Shown piece by piece: positions 52,957-63,708 of a DNA stretch of 64,000 nt (the stretch's first letter is position 1; every line of letters begins with the position of its first letter). The translations under genes and the position numbers were made by a program. The notes beneath the pieces were generated by a model. That model made no database searches. It had not been told where the DNA came from and saw only the letters and a program-made list of their open reading frames with translations. Source of the DNA: Niallia sp. FSL W8-0635. GTDB lineage: Bacteria > Bacillota > Bacilli > Bacillales > Cytobacillaceae. The stretch spans positions 1,404,501-1,468,500 of the forward strand of contig NZ_JBBOYD010000001.1 in assembly GCF_038007965.1 (NCBI RefSeq). Reading direction: 5' to 3'.

Positions 52957-53946
52957 ATGAGTTACTTATTTAACGACAATAAGGAATTAGATATCATCGC
53001 AATTGGCAGAGCTTGTATTGATTTAAATGCAGTAGAGTATAACCGACCAATGGAAGAAACAATGACTTTTTCAAAATATGTAGGAGGATCTCCAGCTAAT
53101 ATCGCGATTGGCGGCAGTAAATTAGGGCTGAAAGCAGGTTTTATTGGAAAATTATCAGATGATCAGCATGGCAGATTTATTAAAAGCTACATGCAAGGAG
53201 TCGGCATCGACGTTTCCAATATGGTATTTGATAAGGAGGGACACAAGACAGGTCTTGCGTTTACCGAAATCTTAAGTCCTGATGAATGCAGTATTTTAAT
53301 GTATAGAGATGATGTTGCTGATCTATATTTAGCTCCTTCTGAAGTAGATGAAGAATATATTAAAAAAGCAAAAGTCCTCCTCGTATCTGGGACAGCATTA
53401 GCAAAAAGCCCTTCAAGAGAAGCGGTTATTAAAGCGGTTGCCGCTGCAAGAAAGAATAATGTAAAGGTTGTATTTGAGTTAGATTATCGTCCGTATACAT
53501 GGCAGTCCCCTGAAGAAACAGCAGTATATTATTCGTTAATCGCAGAACAATCAGATATCGTCATTGGGACAAGAGATGAATATGACGTAATGGAAAATAA
53601 GCAAGATGGAAAAAACGATGAAACGGTTCACTATTTATTCCAGCATGAAGCGGATTTGGTAGTAATTAAACATGGGGTTCAAGGTTCCTATGCTTATACA
53701 AAATCAGGCGAACTATACCGTGCTCAAGCCTATAAAACAAATGTCCTTAAAACATTTGGCGCTGGCGATTCCTATGCCTCTGCTTTCCTTTATGCATTGA
53801 TTTCTGGAAAAGATATTGAGACAGCTCTTAAATATGGAAGTGCCTCTGCTTCTATCGTAGTAAGCAAACATAGCTCATCAGAAGCGATGCCACAGGTTGA
53901 GGAAATTGAAGCATTAATCAAGAAAAATGAAAAAATTGAAGTTTAA
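52957..53946 (+). CDS. iolC: IolC, 5-dehydro-2-deoxygluconokinase
   Basis: 329 residues, PfkB ribokinase fold: N-terminal GGSPANIAIGGSKLG and C-terminal TFGAGDSYASAF with the catalytic Asp. Makes DKG 6-phosphate, the IolR inducer, using ATP. AGGGG-type ribosome site; 21 bases after iolB. Confidence 0.95.
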   Translation: MSYLFNDNKELDIIAIGRACIDLNAVEYNRPMEETMTFSKYVGGSPANIAIGGSKLGLKAGFIGKLSDDQHGRFIKSYMQGVGIDVSNMVFDKEGHKTGLAFTEILSPDECSILMYRDDVADLYLAPSEVDEEYIKKAKVLLVSGTALAKSPSREAVIKAVAAARKNNVKVVFELDYRPYTWQSPEETAVYYSLIAEQSDIVIGTRDEYDVMENKQDGKNDETVHYLFQHEADLVVIKHGVQGSYAYTKSGELYRAQAYKTNVLKTFGAGDSYASAFLYALISGKDIETALKYGSASASIVVSKHSSSEAMPQVEEIEALIKKNEKIEV

Positions 53947-53961
53947 GTATGGAGGTTTAAA

Positions 53962-55875
53962 ATGATGGAAACGATTCGACTAACAACTGCGCAAGCACTC
54001 ATAAAATTTTTAAACCAGCAATATCTTCATGTTGATGGCAAGGAATTTCCATATGTAGAAGGAATCTTTAATATCTTTGGACATGGAAATGTTTTAGGGA
54101 TTGGAGAGGCGTTGGAACAAAATCCTGGTCATTTAAAAATTTATCAAGGAAAAAACGAACAAGGGATGGCTCATGCAGCTATTGCTTATAGCAAACAAAT
54201 GCTACGCCAAAAGATTTATGCAGTAACTACTTCATCTGGTCCAGGATCGGCAAATGTCGTTACGGCTGCAGCAACAGCATTTGCTAATAATATTCCCATT
54301 TTACTTCTACCTTCTGATACCTTTGCAACTAGACAACCAGATCCGGTATTACAGCAATTGGAGCATGATCACAGTCTTGCTGTAACAACAAATGATGCTT
54401 TCATGTCCGTGTCTCGTTTCTGGGATCGTGTTACAAGACCGGAGCAGTTAATGTCTAGTCTATTGCGTGCTTTTGAAGTCATGACAAATCCAGCAACGGC
54501 AGGACCTGCAACCGTATGTATCTCCCAAGATGTTGAAGGAGAAGCTTTTGATTATGATGTGAAATTTTTTGAAAAAAGAGTTCACTATATCGATCGTAAA
54601 CCAGCTAGTGATAGAGAGTTAAAGGGTGCTGAAAAACTGATTAAAGAAAGTAAAAGACCATTAATTCTTGTTGGTGGGGGAGCGAAATATTCGGAAGCAA
54701 GGGAAATACTTATAAAGCTATCAGAGACCTATCAAATTCCTTTAGTGGAAACACAGGCTGGAAAATCCGCTGTGGAAAGTGAATTTATAAATAATTTGGG
54801 TGGAATGGGAATCACTGGAACACTTGCAGCGAATAAAGCAGCATACGATGCAGATTTAATTATCGGAATTGGTACTAGATATACAGATTTTGCTACATCA
54901 TCAAAAACGGCTTTTAATTTTGAAAAGACAAAATTCCTTAATATAAATGTAAGTCGCATGCAAGCATATAAATTTGATGCTTTCCAAGTAGTGGCAGATG
55001 CAAAAACAGCGTTAGAACAGTTATTTCCACTCTTAGAAGGTTATCAAACCTCTTATGGTAATGATATACGTATTTTAAAAGAAGAATGGCTTCGAGAAAG
55101 AGATCGTCTAGCGAACGTTTCCTTTACTCGCGAAAACTTTGATCCAGAAATAAAGGGACATTTTTCACAAGAAATCCTAAATGAATATGCAGATACGCTG
55201 CAAACGGAATTAGCGCAGACAACCGCCTTGCTTGCCATTAATGAAACGATTGCTCCAGACAGTACAATAATTTGTTCAGCTGGTTCATTGCCAGGAGACT
55301 TACAACGATTATGGCATTCATCTATTCCAAATACCTATCACCTTGAGTATGGGTACTCCTGCATGGGATATGAGATAGCAGGAGCATTAGGAATTAAATT
55401 GGCAGAACCAGATAAAGAAGTGTATTCAATTGTTGGAGACGGTAGTTTCTTAATGCTTCATACTGAATTGGTTACAAGTTTACAGTACGGCAAAAAAATC
55501 AATATCTTATTATTCGATAACTCTGGTTATGGCTGTATTAACAATCTACAGATGGATCATGGAAATGGAAGCTTTTTCTGTGAATTAAGAGATTTCAACC
55601 AAAATATTATGAATATCGATTATGCAAAAATAGCAGAAGGCTATGGAGCGAAAGTGTATAAAGCCAATACAGTAGAGGAATTAAAAGCTGCTTTAGAGGA
55701 TTCTAAAAAGCAAAATATCTCAACTTTAATAGAAATGAAAGTGCTGCCAAAAACAATGACAGATGGCTATGAAAGCTGGTGGAATGTTGGGGTAGCGGAG
55801 GTTTCTGAAAGTGAAGCGGTAAGAAAGGCAAATGAGCAGAGACAAAATAAATTGCAACAAGCTAAACAATATTAA
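53962..55875 (+). CDS. iolD: IolD, 3D-trihydroxycyclohexane-1,2-dione hydrolase
   Basis: 637 residues, three-domain thiamin-diphosphate enzyme: N-terminal PYR domain (catalytic Glu in KNEQGMAHAA), central domain, C-terminal PP domain with GDGSFLMLHTEL..N metal/ThDP motif. Opens the ring of 3D-trihydroxycyclohexane-1,2-dione to 5-deoxy-glucuronate. Two adjacent ATGs; 15 bases after iolC. Confidence 0.95.
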   Translation: MMETIRLTTAQALIKFLNQQYLHVDGKEFPYVEGIFNIFGHGNVLGIGEALEQNPGHLKIYQGKNEQGMAHAAIAYSKQMLRQKIYAVTTSSGPGSANVVTAAATAFANNIPILLLPSDTFATRQPDPVLQQLEHDHSLAVTTNDAFMSVSRFWDRVTRPEQLMSSLLRAFEVMTNPATAGPATVCISQDVEGEAFDYDVKFFEKRVHYIDRKPASDRELKGAEKLIKESKRPLILVGGGAKYSEAREILIKLSETYQIPLVETQAGKSAVESEFINNLGGMGITGTLAANKAAYDADLIIGIGTRYTDFATSSKTAFNFEKTKFLNINVSRMQAYKFDAFQVVADAKTALEQLFPLLEGYQTSYGNDIRILKEEWLRERDRLANVSFTRENFDPEIKGHFSQEILNEYADTLQTELAQTTALLAINETIAPDSTIICSAGSLPGDLQRLWHSSIPNTYHLEYGYSCMGYEIAGALGIKLAEPDKEVYSIVGDGSFLMLHTELVTSLQYGKKINILLFDNSGYGCINNLQMDHGNGSFFCELRDFNQNIMNIDYAKIAEGYGAKVYKANTVEELKAALEDSKKQNISTLIEMKVLPKTMTDGYESWWNVGVAEVSESEAVRKANEQRQNKLQQAKQY

Positions 55876-55890
55876 AAGGGGAACAGGAAA

Positions 55891-56796
55891 ATGACAGAGG
55901 GGATCATATGGGGAATTGCTCCAATTGGGTGGCGAAATGATGACCTACCAGAAATTGGAGCAGGGAATACTCTTTCACATTTGTTAAGCGATATTGTTGT
56001 TGCAGGCTTTCAAGGAACTGAGGCTGGTGGATTTTTTCCAGATACGAACGTGTTGAAAAAAGAGCTAGAGCTAAGAAAGTTAAAGATTGCTGGTAAGTGG
56101 TTTAGCAGCTATCTATTACGAGATGGAATACAAACCGTAACAAAATCTTTTCACGAGCATTGTGCTTATTTACAGGAGGTTAATGCCTCTGTCGCTGTAG
56201 TATCTGAGCAAACCTATAGTATTCAAGGAATAGAAAAAAATGTTTTTGGGGAGAAACCTTTTTTCACTGATGAAGAGTGGAAGGTATTCACACAAGGTTT
56301 AAACGAGCTTGGAAAAATTGCTGCGGAGTATGATCTTCATCTTGTTTATCATCATCATCTAGGAACTGGAGTGCAGACCTTAGAAGAAATTGATCGATTA
56401 TTGGCCTTTACAGATCCATCCTATGTTCATTTATTGTATGACACAGGGCATATTTTTGTATCAGATAATGACTATATGACTCTTTTAAAGAAACATCGCA
56501 ATCGTATCAAACATGTACATTTTAAAGATGTTCGGTTACCAACACTGGAAGAATGTAAAAATAGTAAATTATCTTTTTTGCAATCGTTTTTAAAAGGAAT
56601 GTTTACTGTACCGGGAGATGGGTGTATTGATTTTAAGGAAGTATATAAATATCTGATTGAAACAAATTACAATGGTTGGATAGTCATCGAGGCAGAACAA
56701 GATCCAGCCATTGCACATCCTTTAGAATACGCTCTTATAGCTAGAAAGTATATTGATGAAAACTTGTTGAAAAAAATCATATATAAAGGGGATTAA
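55891..56796 (+). CDS. iolE: IolE, inosose dehydratase
   Basis: 301 residues, AP_endonuc_2 TIM barrel. [32 protein letters not shown] and VIEAEQDPA give the metal His/Asp/Glu ligands. Removes water from 2-keto-myo-inositol. It follows iolD by 15 bases. Confidence 0.95.
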   Translation: MTEGIIWGIAPIGWRNDDLPEIGAGNTLSHLLSDIVVAGFQGTEAGGFFPDTNVLKKELELRKLKIAGKWFSSYLLRDGIQTVTKSFHEHCAYLQEVNASVAVVSEQTYSIQGIEKNVFGEKPFFTDEEWKVFTQGLNELGKIAAEYDLHLVYHHHLGTGVQTLEEIDRLLAFTDPSYVHLLYDTGHIFVSDNDYMTLLKKHRNRIKHVHFKDVRLPTLEECKNSKLSFLQSFLKGMFTVPGDGCIDFKEVYKYLIETNYNGWIVIEAEQDPAIAHPLEYALIARKYIDENLLKKIIYKGD

Positions 56797-56800
56797 GAGT

Positions 56801-58222
56801 ATGGGGATAAAACAAGGGAGAAAAGGTGGCGAATCTCACAGGAAATCCTTAATGTTGATTACTTTAATTTCAACATTTGGTGGGTTGCTATTTGGGTATG
56901 ATACAGGTGTTATAAATGGTGCTTTACCATTTATGTCAGATGAAAATCAACTCAATTTAACACCTTTAACGGAAGGGTTAGTTACGAGTTCCTTATTATT
57001 CGGAGCTGCATTCGGAGCAGTACTTGTTGGTAGATTAGCAGATTTATACGGTCGTAGAAAAAGTCTCTTATACTTAGCTTTCATCTTTTTCGTTGCAACG
57101 CTCGGCTGTACGTTAGCGCCGAATGTTTTAGTCATGGTAATTTTCCGGTTCTTACTAGGGTTGGCAGTAGGTGGAGCTTCTGTTACGGTACCAACCTTCT
57201 TAGCTGAAATGTCTCCGGCAGAGCGTAGAGGAAGAATGGTAACACAGAATGAATTGATGATTGTAACTGGTCAGTTACTTGCATTTACAATTAACGCAAT
57301 AATAGGTAATGTACTTGGTGATGCAACACATGTTTGGAGATATATGTTAGTAATTGCGGCAATTCCAGCAGTGTTTCTATTCTTTGGAATGCTTCGAGTA
57401 CCTGAGAGTCCACGTTGGTTAGCATCAAAGGGGCGTAAAGAAGAAGCATTACAAATTTTAGAAAAGGTAAGAGATAAGAAGCAGGCCAAAAAAGAGCTGC
57501 AAGAAATTGAAAACGCTATATCAAAAGAAGAGAAAACAGAGAAAGCAACATATAAAGACCTTGCTACACCGTGGATTAGAAGAATCGTTTTTATCGGATT
57601 AGGAATAGCAATTGTTCAACAAATTACAGGTGTAAATTCGATTATGTATTATGGAACGGAAATTTTAAGAGATTCTGGATTTGGTACGGAAGCAGCATTA
57701 ATAGGGAATATAGCAAATGGAGTCATTTCTGTTCTAGCTACGTTTGTCGGAATATGGCTTTTGGGTAAAGTAGGGAGACGGCCAATGCTACTAACAGGAC
57801 AAATTGGTACCACTATTTCCTTACTATTAATAGGAATCTTCTCATTAGTACTAAAGGGAGAGCCGTCCTTGCCTTATGTGGTCCTTGCCTTAACTGTTAC
57901 ATTTTTAGCATTTCAGCAAGGCGCAATTTCTCCGGTAACATGGTTAATGTTATCTGAAATTTTCCCGCAAAGAGTAAGAGGTCTTGGCATGGGAGTAACG
58001 GTATTTTGTCTATGGATTACGAATTTCTTAATTGGATTCTCCTTTCCGGTCTTAATGGCTGGTATCGGATTATCTACAACCTTCTTTGTTTTCGTAGTCT
58101 TAGGTATTTTTGCAATCGCATTTGTTAAGAAATATTTGCCGGAAACAAGAGGTCGTTCTTTAGAAGAATTAGAAGAATATTTCCGTAACCAAGAAAAAGG
58201 AATGGAGAAAATAGCCAAATAA
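56801..58222 (+). CDS. iolT: IolT-type myo-inositol transporter
   Basis: 473 residues, 12 membrane helices, sugar-porter [17 protein letters not shown] in helix 1, [14 protein letters not shown] and GKVGRRPML (loop 2-3 and 8-9 motifs), PESPRWL after helix 6, [15 protein letters not shown] at the end. Resembles B. subtilis IolT in sequence and length, here sitting in the operon at the iolF position. Proton-driven uptake of inositol. Confidence 0.92.
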   Translation: MGIKQGRKGGESHRKSLMLITLISTFGGLLFGYDTGVINGALPFMSDENQLNLTPLTEGLVTSSLLFGAAFGAVLVGRLADLYGRRKSLLYLAFIFFVATLGCTLAPNVLVMVIFRFLLGLAVGGASVTVPTFLAEMSPAERRGRMVTQNELMIVTGQLLAFTINAIIGNVLGDATHVWRYMLVIAAIPAVFLFFGMLRVPESPRWLASKGRKEEALQILEKVRDKKQAKKELQEIENAISKEEKTEKATYKDLATPWIRRIVFIGLGIAIVQQITGVNSIMYYGTEILRDSGFGTEAALIGNIANGVISVLATFVGIWLLGKVGRRPMLLTGQIGTTISLLLIGIFSLVLKGEPSLPYVVLALTVTFLAFQQGAISPVTWLMLSEIFPQRVRGLGMGVTVFCLWITNFLIGFSFPVLMAGIGLSTTFFVFVVLGIFAIAFVKKYLPETRGRSLEELEEYFRNQEKGMEKIAK

Positions 58223-58240
58223 TATTTTCGTAGTTTATAA

Positions 58241-58256
58241 TTGTAAGCGCATAACA
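58241..58256 (+). promoter_or_regulatory. Perfect cre inside the iol operon
   Basis: TTGTAAGCGCATAACA fits the cre consensus at all 16 positions, in the gap between iolT and iolG. As with the internal cre of B. subtilis iol (in iolB), CcpA bound here could block elongation, or repress a local promoter for iolGHJ. Confidence 0.8.
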
Positions 58257-58264
58257 AAAAATGA

Positions 58265-59326
<1,062 letters not shown>

Positions 59327-59350
59327 TTGATAAATAGAAACTTAATTTCT

Positions 59351-59391
59351 TGGTAGTCCGCCATTTTATCTCTGAAAATAGCGGACTACTA
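59351..59391 (+). other. Hairpin between iolG and iolH
   Basis: GTAGTCCGC..ATTTT pairs with AAAAT..GCGGACTAC (14 bp, one mismatch, 7-base loop). No T-tract, so a stability or attenuation element. Confidence 0.65.
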
Positions 59392-59426
59392 GAATAAAAT
59401 ATTTTAACAGAAAAGAGGAATGAACA

Positions 59427-60290
59427 ATGATTTTAGCTTATGATCCATCCCATTATAGAGATAATACAGGATTAAAAGAAACGATTGATAATGTAGCAAG
59501 ACTTGGGTATGAATATGTAGAACTTTCCCCTCGTAAAGATTTTATTTGGTTTTATGAATATCCAAAGGTTGATAAGCAATTAATCAAGGATTTAAAGCGA
59601 TACTGTTCAGATGCAGGAGTGAAAATTTCTTCTGTTTTACCTGTTCAACAATGGTCTTCTCCAGATGAATTAGAACGACAATCAGCTGTTCGTAACTGGA
59701 AACGTTGTATAGAAATTACCTCTGAATTAGGGGTGGACTTAATGAACTCTGAGTTTGCAGGTGATAAGAGTCGTCCAACGGAAAGTGAAGCTTCCTTTAT
59801 TCGCTCGATGGATGAATTAATGCCTATTTTTGAAAAAGAAGGAATAAAGCTGAATCTTCAATCTCACCCTAATGATTTTATCGAGCTTAATACAGAAGCT
59901 GTTCGCATGATTCGTGGGTTAGATAAGGATTGGATTAAGCTAGTATACTCCGTTGCACATGCCTTCTTTTATGATGATGGAAAAGGGGATATTGCCCAAC
60001 AATTAGACGAAGCAAAGGATTTACTTGCACATGTATTAATTGCAGATACGATGAACCATAAAGCTGCTTTTGGCTTACGCTATATTGTTAATCCACCAAA
60101 TGCCAATGTAACCATTCATCAGCATTTAAATCCTGGTGAAGGAGAAGTAGACTTTGAGACGCTTTATCGTAAATTAAGAGAATTTAAGTTTGATGGCATT
60201 GTCACAAACTCTGTATTTGCTTATCCAGACAAAGCGGACTGGTCAAATGAAGTAACATTGAAGTCTATTAGGGATGGGTTAAACATTTAA
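59427..60290 (+). CDS. iolH: IolH, inositol catabolism TIM-barrel protein
   Basis: 287 residues, sugar-phosphate isomerase/epimerase (AP_endonuc_2) fold. The start [11 protein letters not shown], then [13 protein letters not shown] and [10 protein letters not shown], is close to B. subtilis IolH. Exact reaction not settled; linked to inositol breakdown by position and fold. The [20 protein letters not shown] segment also matches. Confidence 0.9.
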   Translation: MILAYDPSHYRDNTGLKETIDNVARLGYEYVELSPRKDFIWFYEYPKVDKQLIKDLKRYCSDAGVKISSVLPVQQWSSPDELERQSAVRNWKRCIEITSELGVDLMNSEFAGDKSRPTESEASFIRSMDELMPIFEKEGIKLNLQSHPNDFIELNTEAVRMIRGLDKDWIKLVYSVAHAFFYDDGKGDIAQQLDEAKDLLAHVLIADTMNHKAAFGLRYIVNPPNANVTIHQHLNPGEGEVDFETLYRKLREFKFDGIVTNSVFAYPDKADWSNEVTLKSIRDGLNI

Positions 60291-60365
60291 AAGAAATGAA
60301 AGTGGATCCATACATACCAGCAGGATGAGACAAAATACATCAGAATTAATAAAGTAGTAGGTTCA

Positions 60366-60395
60366 GGGAGGTGAAGTTAAGGGGAACCACCTCCC
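60366..60395 (+). other. Hairpin between iolH and iolJ
   Basis: GGGAGGTG / CACCTCCC, 8 bp, 14-base loop, in a 200-base gap; no T-tract. The left arm looks like an anti-ribosome-site, but it lies 90 bases from the iolJ start. Confidence 0.5.
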
Positions 60396-60492
60396 GCTGT
60401 AATACATTTTTCAGAAAAAAGAAAGTAATAACCATTTAATATTCAGAATATACAGAAAAAGTGGCTTTTAATGAGAAATAGGGGTGTTTTAC

Positions 60493-61362
60493 ATGACAAT
60501 TGTTTCGATGCATGAAATGTTACAAAAAGCAAAACAAGGGAAATATGCAGTTGGGCAATATAATATGAATAACTTTCAATGGGTTGAAGCAATCCTTCAG
60601 GCGGCCGAGGAAGAAAAGGCACCCGTTATTGTAGCAGCTTCTGACCGAATAGTGGATTATTTAGGAGGATTTAAAACAATTGCAGTCGTAGTTAAGCAAC
60701 TAGTGAAGGAATTAAATATTACTGTACCGGTAGCACTTCATCTTGACCATGGCATGAATGTGGAACGTTGCAAACAGGCAATAGATGCAGGCTTTAGCTC
60801 AGTAATGATAGATGGTTCTCACTATTCTATAGAAGAAAATATTAGGATGACAAAAGAGGTAGTAGAATATGCAAAGCCAAAGGGAGTGTCAGTTGAAGCA
60901 GAGGTAGGCACTGTTGGAGGAATGGAAGATGGATTAATTGGAGGAATTCAATACGCAGATCCCCTCGAGTGTGTGCGTCTTGTTCATGAGGCAGGAGTAG
61001 ATGCTTTGGCAGCTGCATTAGGTTCTGTTCATGGTCCATATCAAGGGGAACCGGTTTTAGGGTTTGACGAGATGAAAGAGATTGCGGAATTAACCGGAGT
61101 ACCATTAGTACTTCATGGTGGTTCGGGTATACCAGACTACCAAATAAGAAAAGCGATAGAGCTAGGACATGCAAAAATAAATGTAAATACGGAATGCTTG
61201 CAAGCATGGGCAAAAGCGGTTCGCCAGGTACTTGCAGAAAACCCAGAGGTATATGATGCTCGATTTATTCTTACACCAGGAATGGAGGCTGTGAAAGAAG
61301 CGGTAAGAAATAAAATCAAAGAGTTTGGTACAAGTCAGAAAGCTTTGGTATATAGCGAATAA
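60493..61362 (+). CDS. iolJ: IolJ, 2-deoxy-5-keto-gluconate 6-phosphate aldolase (class II)
   Basis: About 289 residues, class II aldolase TIM barrel: ALHLDHG (Asp, zinc-His), [22 protein letters not shown] (zinc-His) and VLHGGSGIP (zinc-His). Splits DKG 6-phosphate into DHAP and malonic semialdehyde. ATG 60493 is 8 bases after AGGGG; a GTG at 60484 overlaps that site. Last gene; iolI is not present. Confidence 0.92.
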   Translation: MTIVSMHEMLQKAKQGKYAVGQYNMNNFQWVEAILQAAEEEKAPVIVAASDRIVDYLGGFKTIAVVVKQLVKELNITVPVALHLDHGMNVERCKQAIDAGFSSVMIDGSHYSIEENIRMTKEVVEYAKPKGVSVEAEVGTVGGMEDGLIGGIQYADPLECVRLVHEAGVDALAAALGSVHGPYQGEPVLGFDEMKEIAELTGVPLVLHGGSGIPDYQIRKAIELGHAKINVNTECLQAWAKAVRQVLAENPEVYDARFILTPGMEAVKEAVRNKIKEFGTSQKALVYSE

Positions 61363-61372
61363 AGAAATAAGT

Positions 61373-61408
61373 AAGGGGTATCTTTAATGGAGGTACCTTT
61401 ATTTTTTT
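61373..61408 (+). terminator. Terminator of the iol operon
   Basis: AAGGGGTA pairs with TACCTTT (two G-U), then ATTTTTTT, 11 bases after iolJ. Confidence 0.6.
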
Positions 61409-61431
61409 ATGTAGAGAAGGGGAGAATGAAT

Positions 61432-61474
61432 AAAAAACCCATATGTGTAAAAACAACTTTTCTACACATATGGG
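61432..61474 (-). terminator. Terminator of the tautomerase gene
   Basis: CCCATATGTGTA / TACACATATGGG, 12 bp, with a TTTTTT tract on the minus strand. Just beyond the stop codon at 61486. Confidence 0.85.
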
Positions 61475-61485
61475 GTAGTTGAATT

Positions 61486-61875
61486 TTATAATTTTCCAGT
61501 TAGAAATTGTGCTTCACCAAATCCGAAGCACCAGTCATCATCATTATTAATCACCATAGAAATCATCACATCATTAGGTGCAATTCCACATTTAGCCTCT
61601 AATTCTTCCGTTAATTCTTGATAAAACTTTTCTTTATGCTCTTGTTTTCTTGCTCTACTTGTAATCGTAAAAACAATTACCTTTTCAGATCGTTCAAAAC
61701 CTAAGCCTGTATCTTGGATTATCATTTCATACGGTTTATGTTGGGAAACAATTTGATATCGATCTCTTTCCGGTACATGGAAGTTACGAACCATAACGTC
61801 ATGTGCTACATCAAGAATTTCTTTTATTTCTTTCTCGGATCTACCTTCCATCATATCAAGTCTAATTAAGGGCAT
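61486..61875 (-). CDS. Tautomerase-superfamily protein with IolR-like boxes upstream
   Basis: 129 residues, double beta-alpha-beta tautomerase. ATG 61875 places the catalytic proline right after Met (MPLIRLD), as the family requires; an upstream GTG (61884) would bury it and sits on the ribosome site. The length and EKVIVFTITSRARKQEHKEKFY segment resemble malonate-semialdehyde-decarboxylase/YusQ-like tautomerases. It converges on iolJ. Three 11-bp IolR-like boxes sit just upstream, so it is probably induced with the iol genes. An enolisation step in inositol breakdown or malonic-semialdehyde removal is possible (inference). Confidence 0.82.
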   Translation of the reverse strand: MPLIRLDMMEGRSEKEIKEILDVAHDVMVRNFHVPERDRYQIVSQHKPYEMIIQDTGLGFERSEKVIVFTITSRARKQEHKEKFYQELTEELEAKCGIAPNDVMISMVINNDDDWCFGFGEAQFLTGKL

Positions 61876-61891
61876 GCTTTTCACTCTCCAT

Positions 61892-61924
61892 TTTTTTGAT
61901 TAGTTTTTGATTAGGTTTTGAATA
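61892..61924 (-). promoter_or_regulatory. Tandem IolR-like boxes before the tautomerase gene
   Basis: Read on the minus strand, TAATCAAAAAA (11 of 11 to WRAYCAADARD), TAATCAAAAAC (10 of 11) and a weaker third box (8 of 11) abut at 11-bp steps, the same arrangement as at 50259-50291. Confidence 0.55.
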
Positions 61925-62182
61925 ACTATTTGTTATTTATGTATTTCTTTTAATTTACTTTATCATGATTTACCCTTTTTGTCATCAGGAAAATGGGCTG
62001 GATAATCGATGAAATTACTTGCTGGGAAGAATGAGCGTTTATTATTGCTGATTAGAACCATATCCAATAGTTACTATATAAAGTAGTTAAATTTGTATAG
62101 AAAATAGGAGGAACAACTTATTAGATTGGAAAAGTTGGAAAGAGTCTTTAGCCTGATGAACGATAGCATCGAGGAGAAGGGC

Positions 62183-62232
62183 TACAACATTTATTAAAGT
62201 GCTAAGACTGGACATTTTTAATAAATGTTGTA
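62183..62232. repeat. Perfect 16-bp inverted repeat downstream of the GNAT gene
   Basis: TACAACATTTATTAAA (62183-62198) and its exact complement (62217-62232), 18-base spacer. It lies 8 bases past the GNAT stop (minus strand) and could terminate it, although the T-tract is poor. A 23-codon frame with TTG start (62126-62197) overlaps; otherwise the 61925-62239 gap holds nothing recognised. Confidence 0.65.
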
Positions 62233-62239
62233 AGTTTTC

Positions 62240-62725
62240 TTATTTCAACGGTTTGTTCATATTAAACCATTCAACTCCAGCATGCTGGGAGTCGGCAATC
62301 CCTTGATTTTCATAGCCGTTTTTCTCATAAAAAGGAATTAATTCTTTATGGCAGGTTAAGGTGATGCTTAATCGTTCGTTTTTAGTTGCTATTTTTTCTA
62401 ATTCTTTTAATAATAAACTAGCAATTCCTTTTCCTTGATAATTGGGATGAACAGCAATTCCTAAAATGCTTTGATGACCGCTTTTTGGTGGATTTGGATT
62501 TGTAGTTTCGAATAAGTCATCGGTAATAAACGGTGCTGAAATGACAGGTCCATTAACATACCCAACAACTACTCCGTTTTCTTCTATAATAATAAACGTA
62601 TCAGAAATGGTACGAATTCTGTTTATAAAAGCTTCTTTTGTTGCTGCTTCTGCTGGGGTAAAAGCGATATTTTCTATTTTTAATAATGAAGTTAAATCAG
62701 TTTGTTGGACATTTCGGATGAGCAT
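62240..62725 (-). CDS. GNAT-family N-acetyltransferase
   Basis: 161 residues, one GNAT domain: motif A ILGIAVHPNYQGKGIASLLL (Q/R-x-x-G-x-G/A acetyl-CoA loop) in the middle and IPFYEKNGYENQG near the end. Resembles arylalkylamine (serotonin)-acetyltransferase-like bacterial proteins. Substrate unknown. Single gene. Confidence 0.85.
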   Translation of the reverse strand: MLIRNVQQTDLTSLLKIENIAFTPAEAATKEAFINRIRTISDTFIIIEENGVVVGYVNGPVISAPFITDDLFETTNPNPPKSGHQSILGIAVHPNYQGKGIASLLLKELEKIATKNERLSITLTCHKELIPFYEKNGYENQGIADSQHAGVEWFNMNKPLK

Positions 62726-62964
62726 TTGTAATTCTCCTAGACTGTATTTTTAAAGATTTATTTTATTCTATTTTAGTTTTTTAAGAGCATTTTTTTCAAT
62801 AGCAATCAATTGAATTTATTTGAAAAATAAAATAGTCTCTATTCTGAGGAATGTTGATTAATCTGAAAATATAGAATTTTTATAATGGTGCATGTTAAGA
62901 TAATAAATATGAAAAGGCAAAGAATTAAAATATAGTATAGGAGAAGAAAGCGGTGAGTTAACTG

Positions 62965-63708
62965 ATTCATGCATCAAAGCATACCCTTAATATAAGTATA
63001 GAACCGTTTGGAGATTCTGCGATTATCGTTCGGTTTGGAAATAGGATTAATTCAGACATTTATGAAAAAGTGCAGATGTTGGCTAATGATCTAGAAAACA
63101 ATCCTTTTCCAGGTATGATTGAATGTGTACCTGCTTATACAAATGTAGCAGTATATTATCATCCGTTTGTAGTCTATGAGTCTTTTAAACAAGTGAATAA
63201 TCACGTGTCACCATTTCAAATCGTGAAATCTGTGATTGAAGAGGTTATCGATCAACTTGAAGAAGGTAAACGGACAAACAATCGAGTCATTGAAATTCCG
63301 GTATGCTATGGTGGAGAATATGGTCCGGATATAGAGAAAGTTGCAAAGCATAACCTTCTTACGGTAGATCAAGTTATAGATATTCATTCCAATGGAGAAT
63401 ATCGTGTCTATATGATTGGGTTTGCTCCAGGATTCCCTTTCTTAGGAGGAATGTCAGAAAAAATTGCAACGCCGAGGCGTTCTACTCCAAGGCAATTGAT
63501 TCCACCAGGATCTGTAGGAATTGCAGGGGGGCAAACAGGTGTATATCCAATTGCAACACCAGGGGGCTGGCAACTTATTGGGCAAACACCATTACAGTTA
63601 TTCTTACCAGATAAGACCCCACCTTGTTTGCTTCAAGCTGGAAACATTGTGAAATTTGTTCCTATTTCTGAACAAGAGTTTCTTTATCAGAAGGAGGAAA
63701 TAGAATGA
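62965..63708 (+). CDS. pxpB: PxpB, 5-oxoprolinase subunit B (probable ATT start)
   Basis: About 247 residues. Family-conserved N-terminus SIEPFGDSAIIVRFGNRI lies before the first in-frame GTG (63070), so translation must begin upstream. After an in-frame TAA at 62959 the only near-start codons are CTG 62962 and ATT 62965; the latter is 7 bases after GGTGAG. The C-terminal cyclophilin-like domain has GFAPGFPFLGGM, TPRRSTPRQLIPPGSVGIAG and TPGGWQLIG. With PxpA and PxpC it cleaves 5-oxoproline to glutamate using ATP. A TATAAT at 62881 is a possible -10 box. Confidence 0.88.
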   Translation: MHASKHTLNISIEPFGDSAIIVRFGNRINSDIYEKVQMLANDLENNPFPGMIECVPAYTNVAVYYHPFVVYESFKQVNNHVSPFQIVKSVIEEVIDQLEEGKRTNNRVIEIPVCYGGEYGPDIEKVAKHNLLTVDQVIDIHSNGEYRVYMIGFAPGFPFLGGMSEKIATPRRSTPRQLIPPGSVGIAGGQTGVYPIATPGGWQLIGQTPLQLFLPDKTPPCLLQAGNIVKFVPISEQEFLYQKEEIE

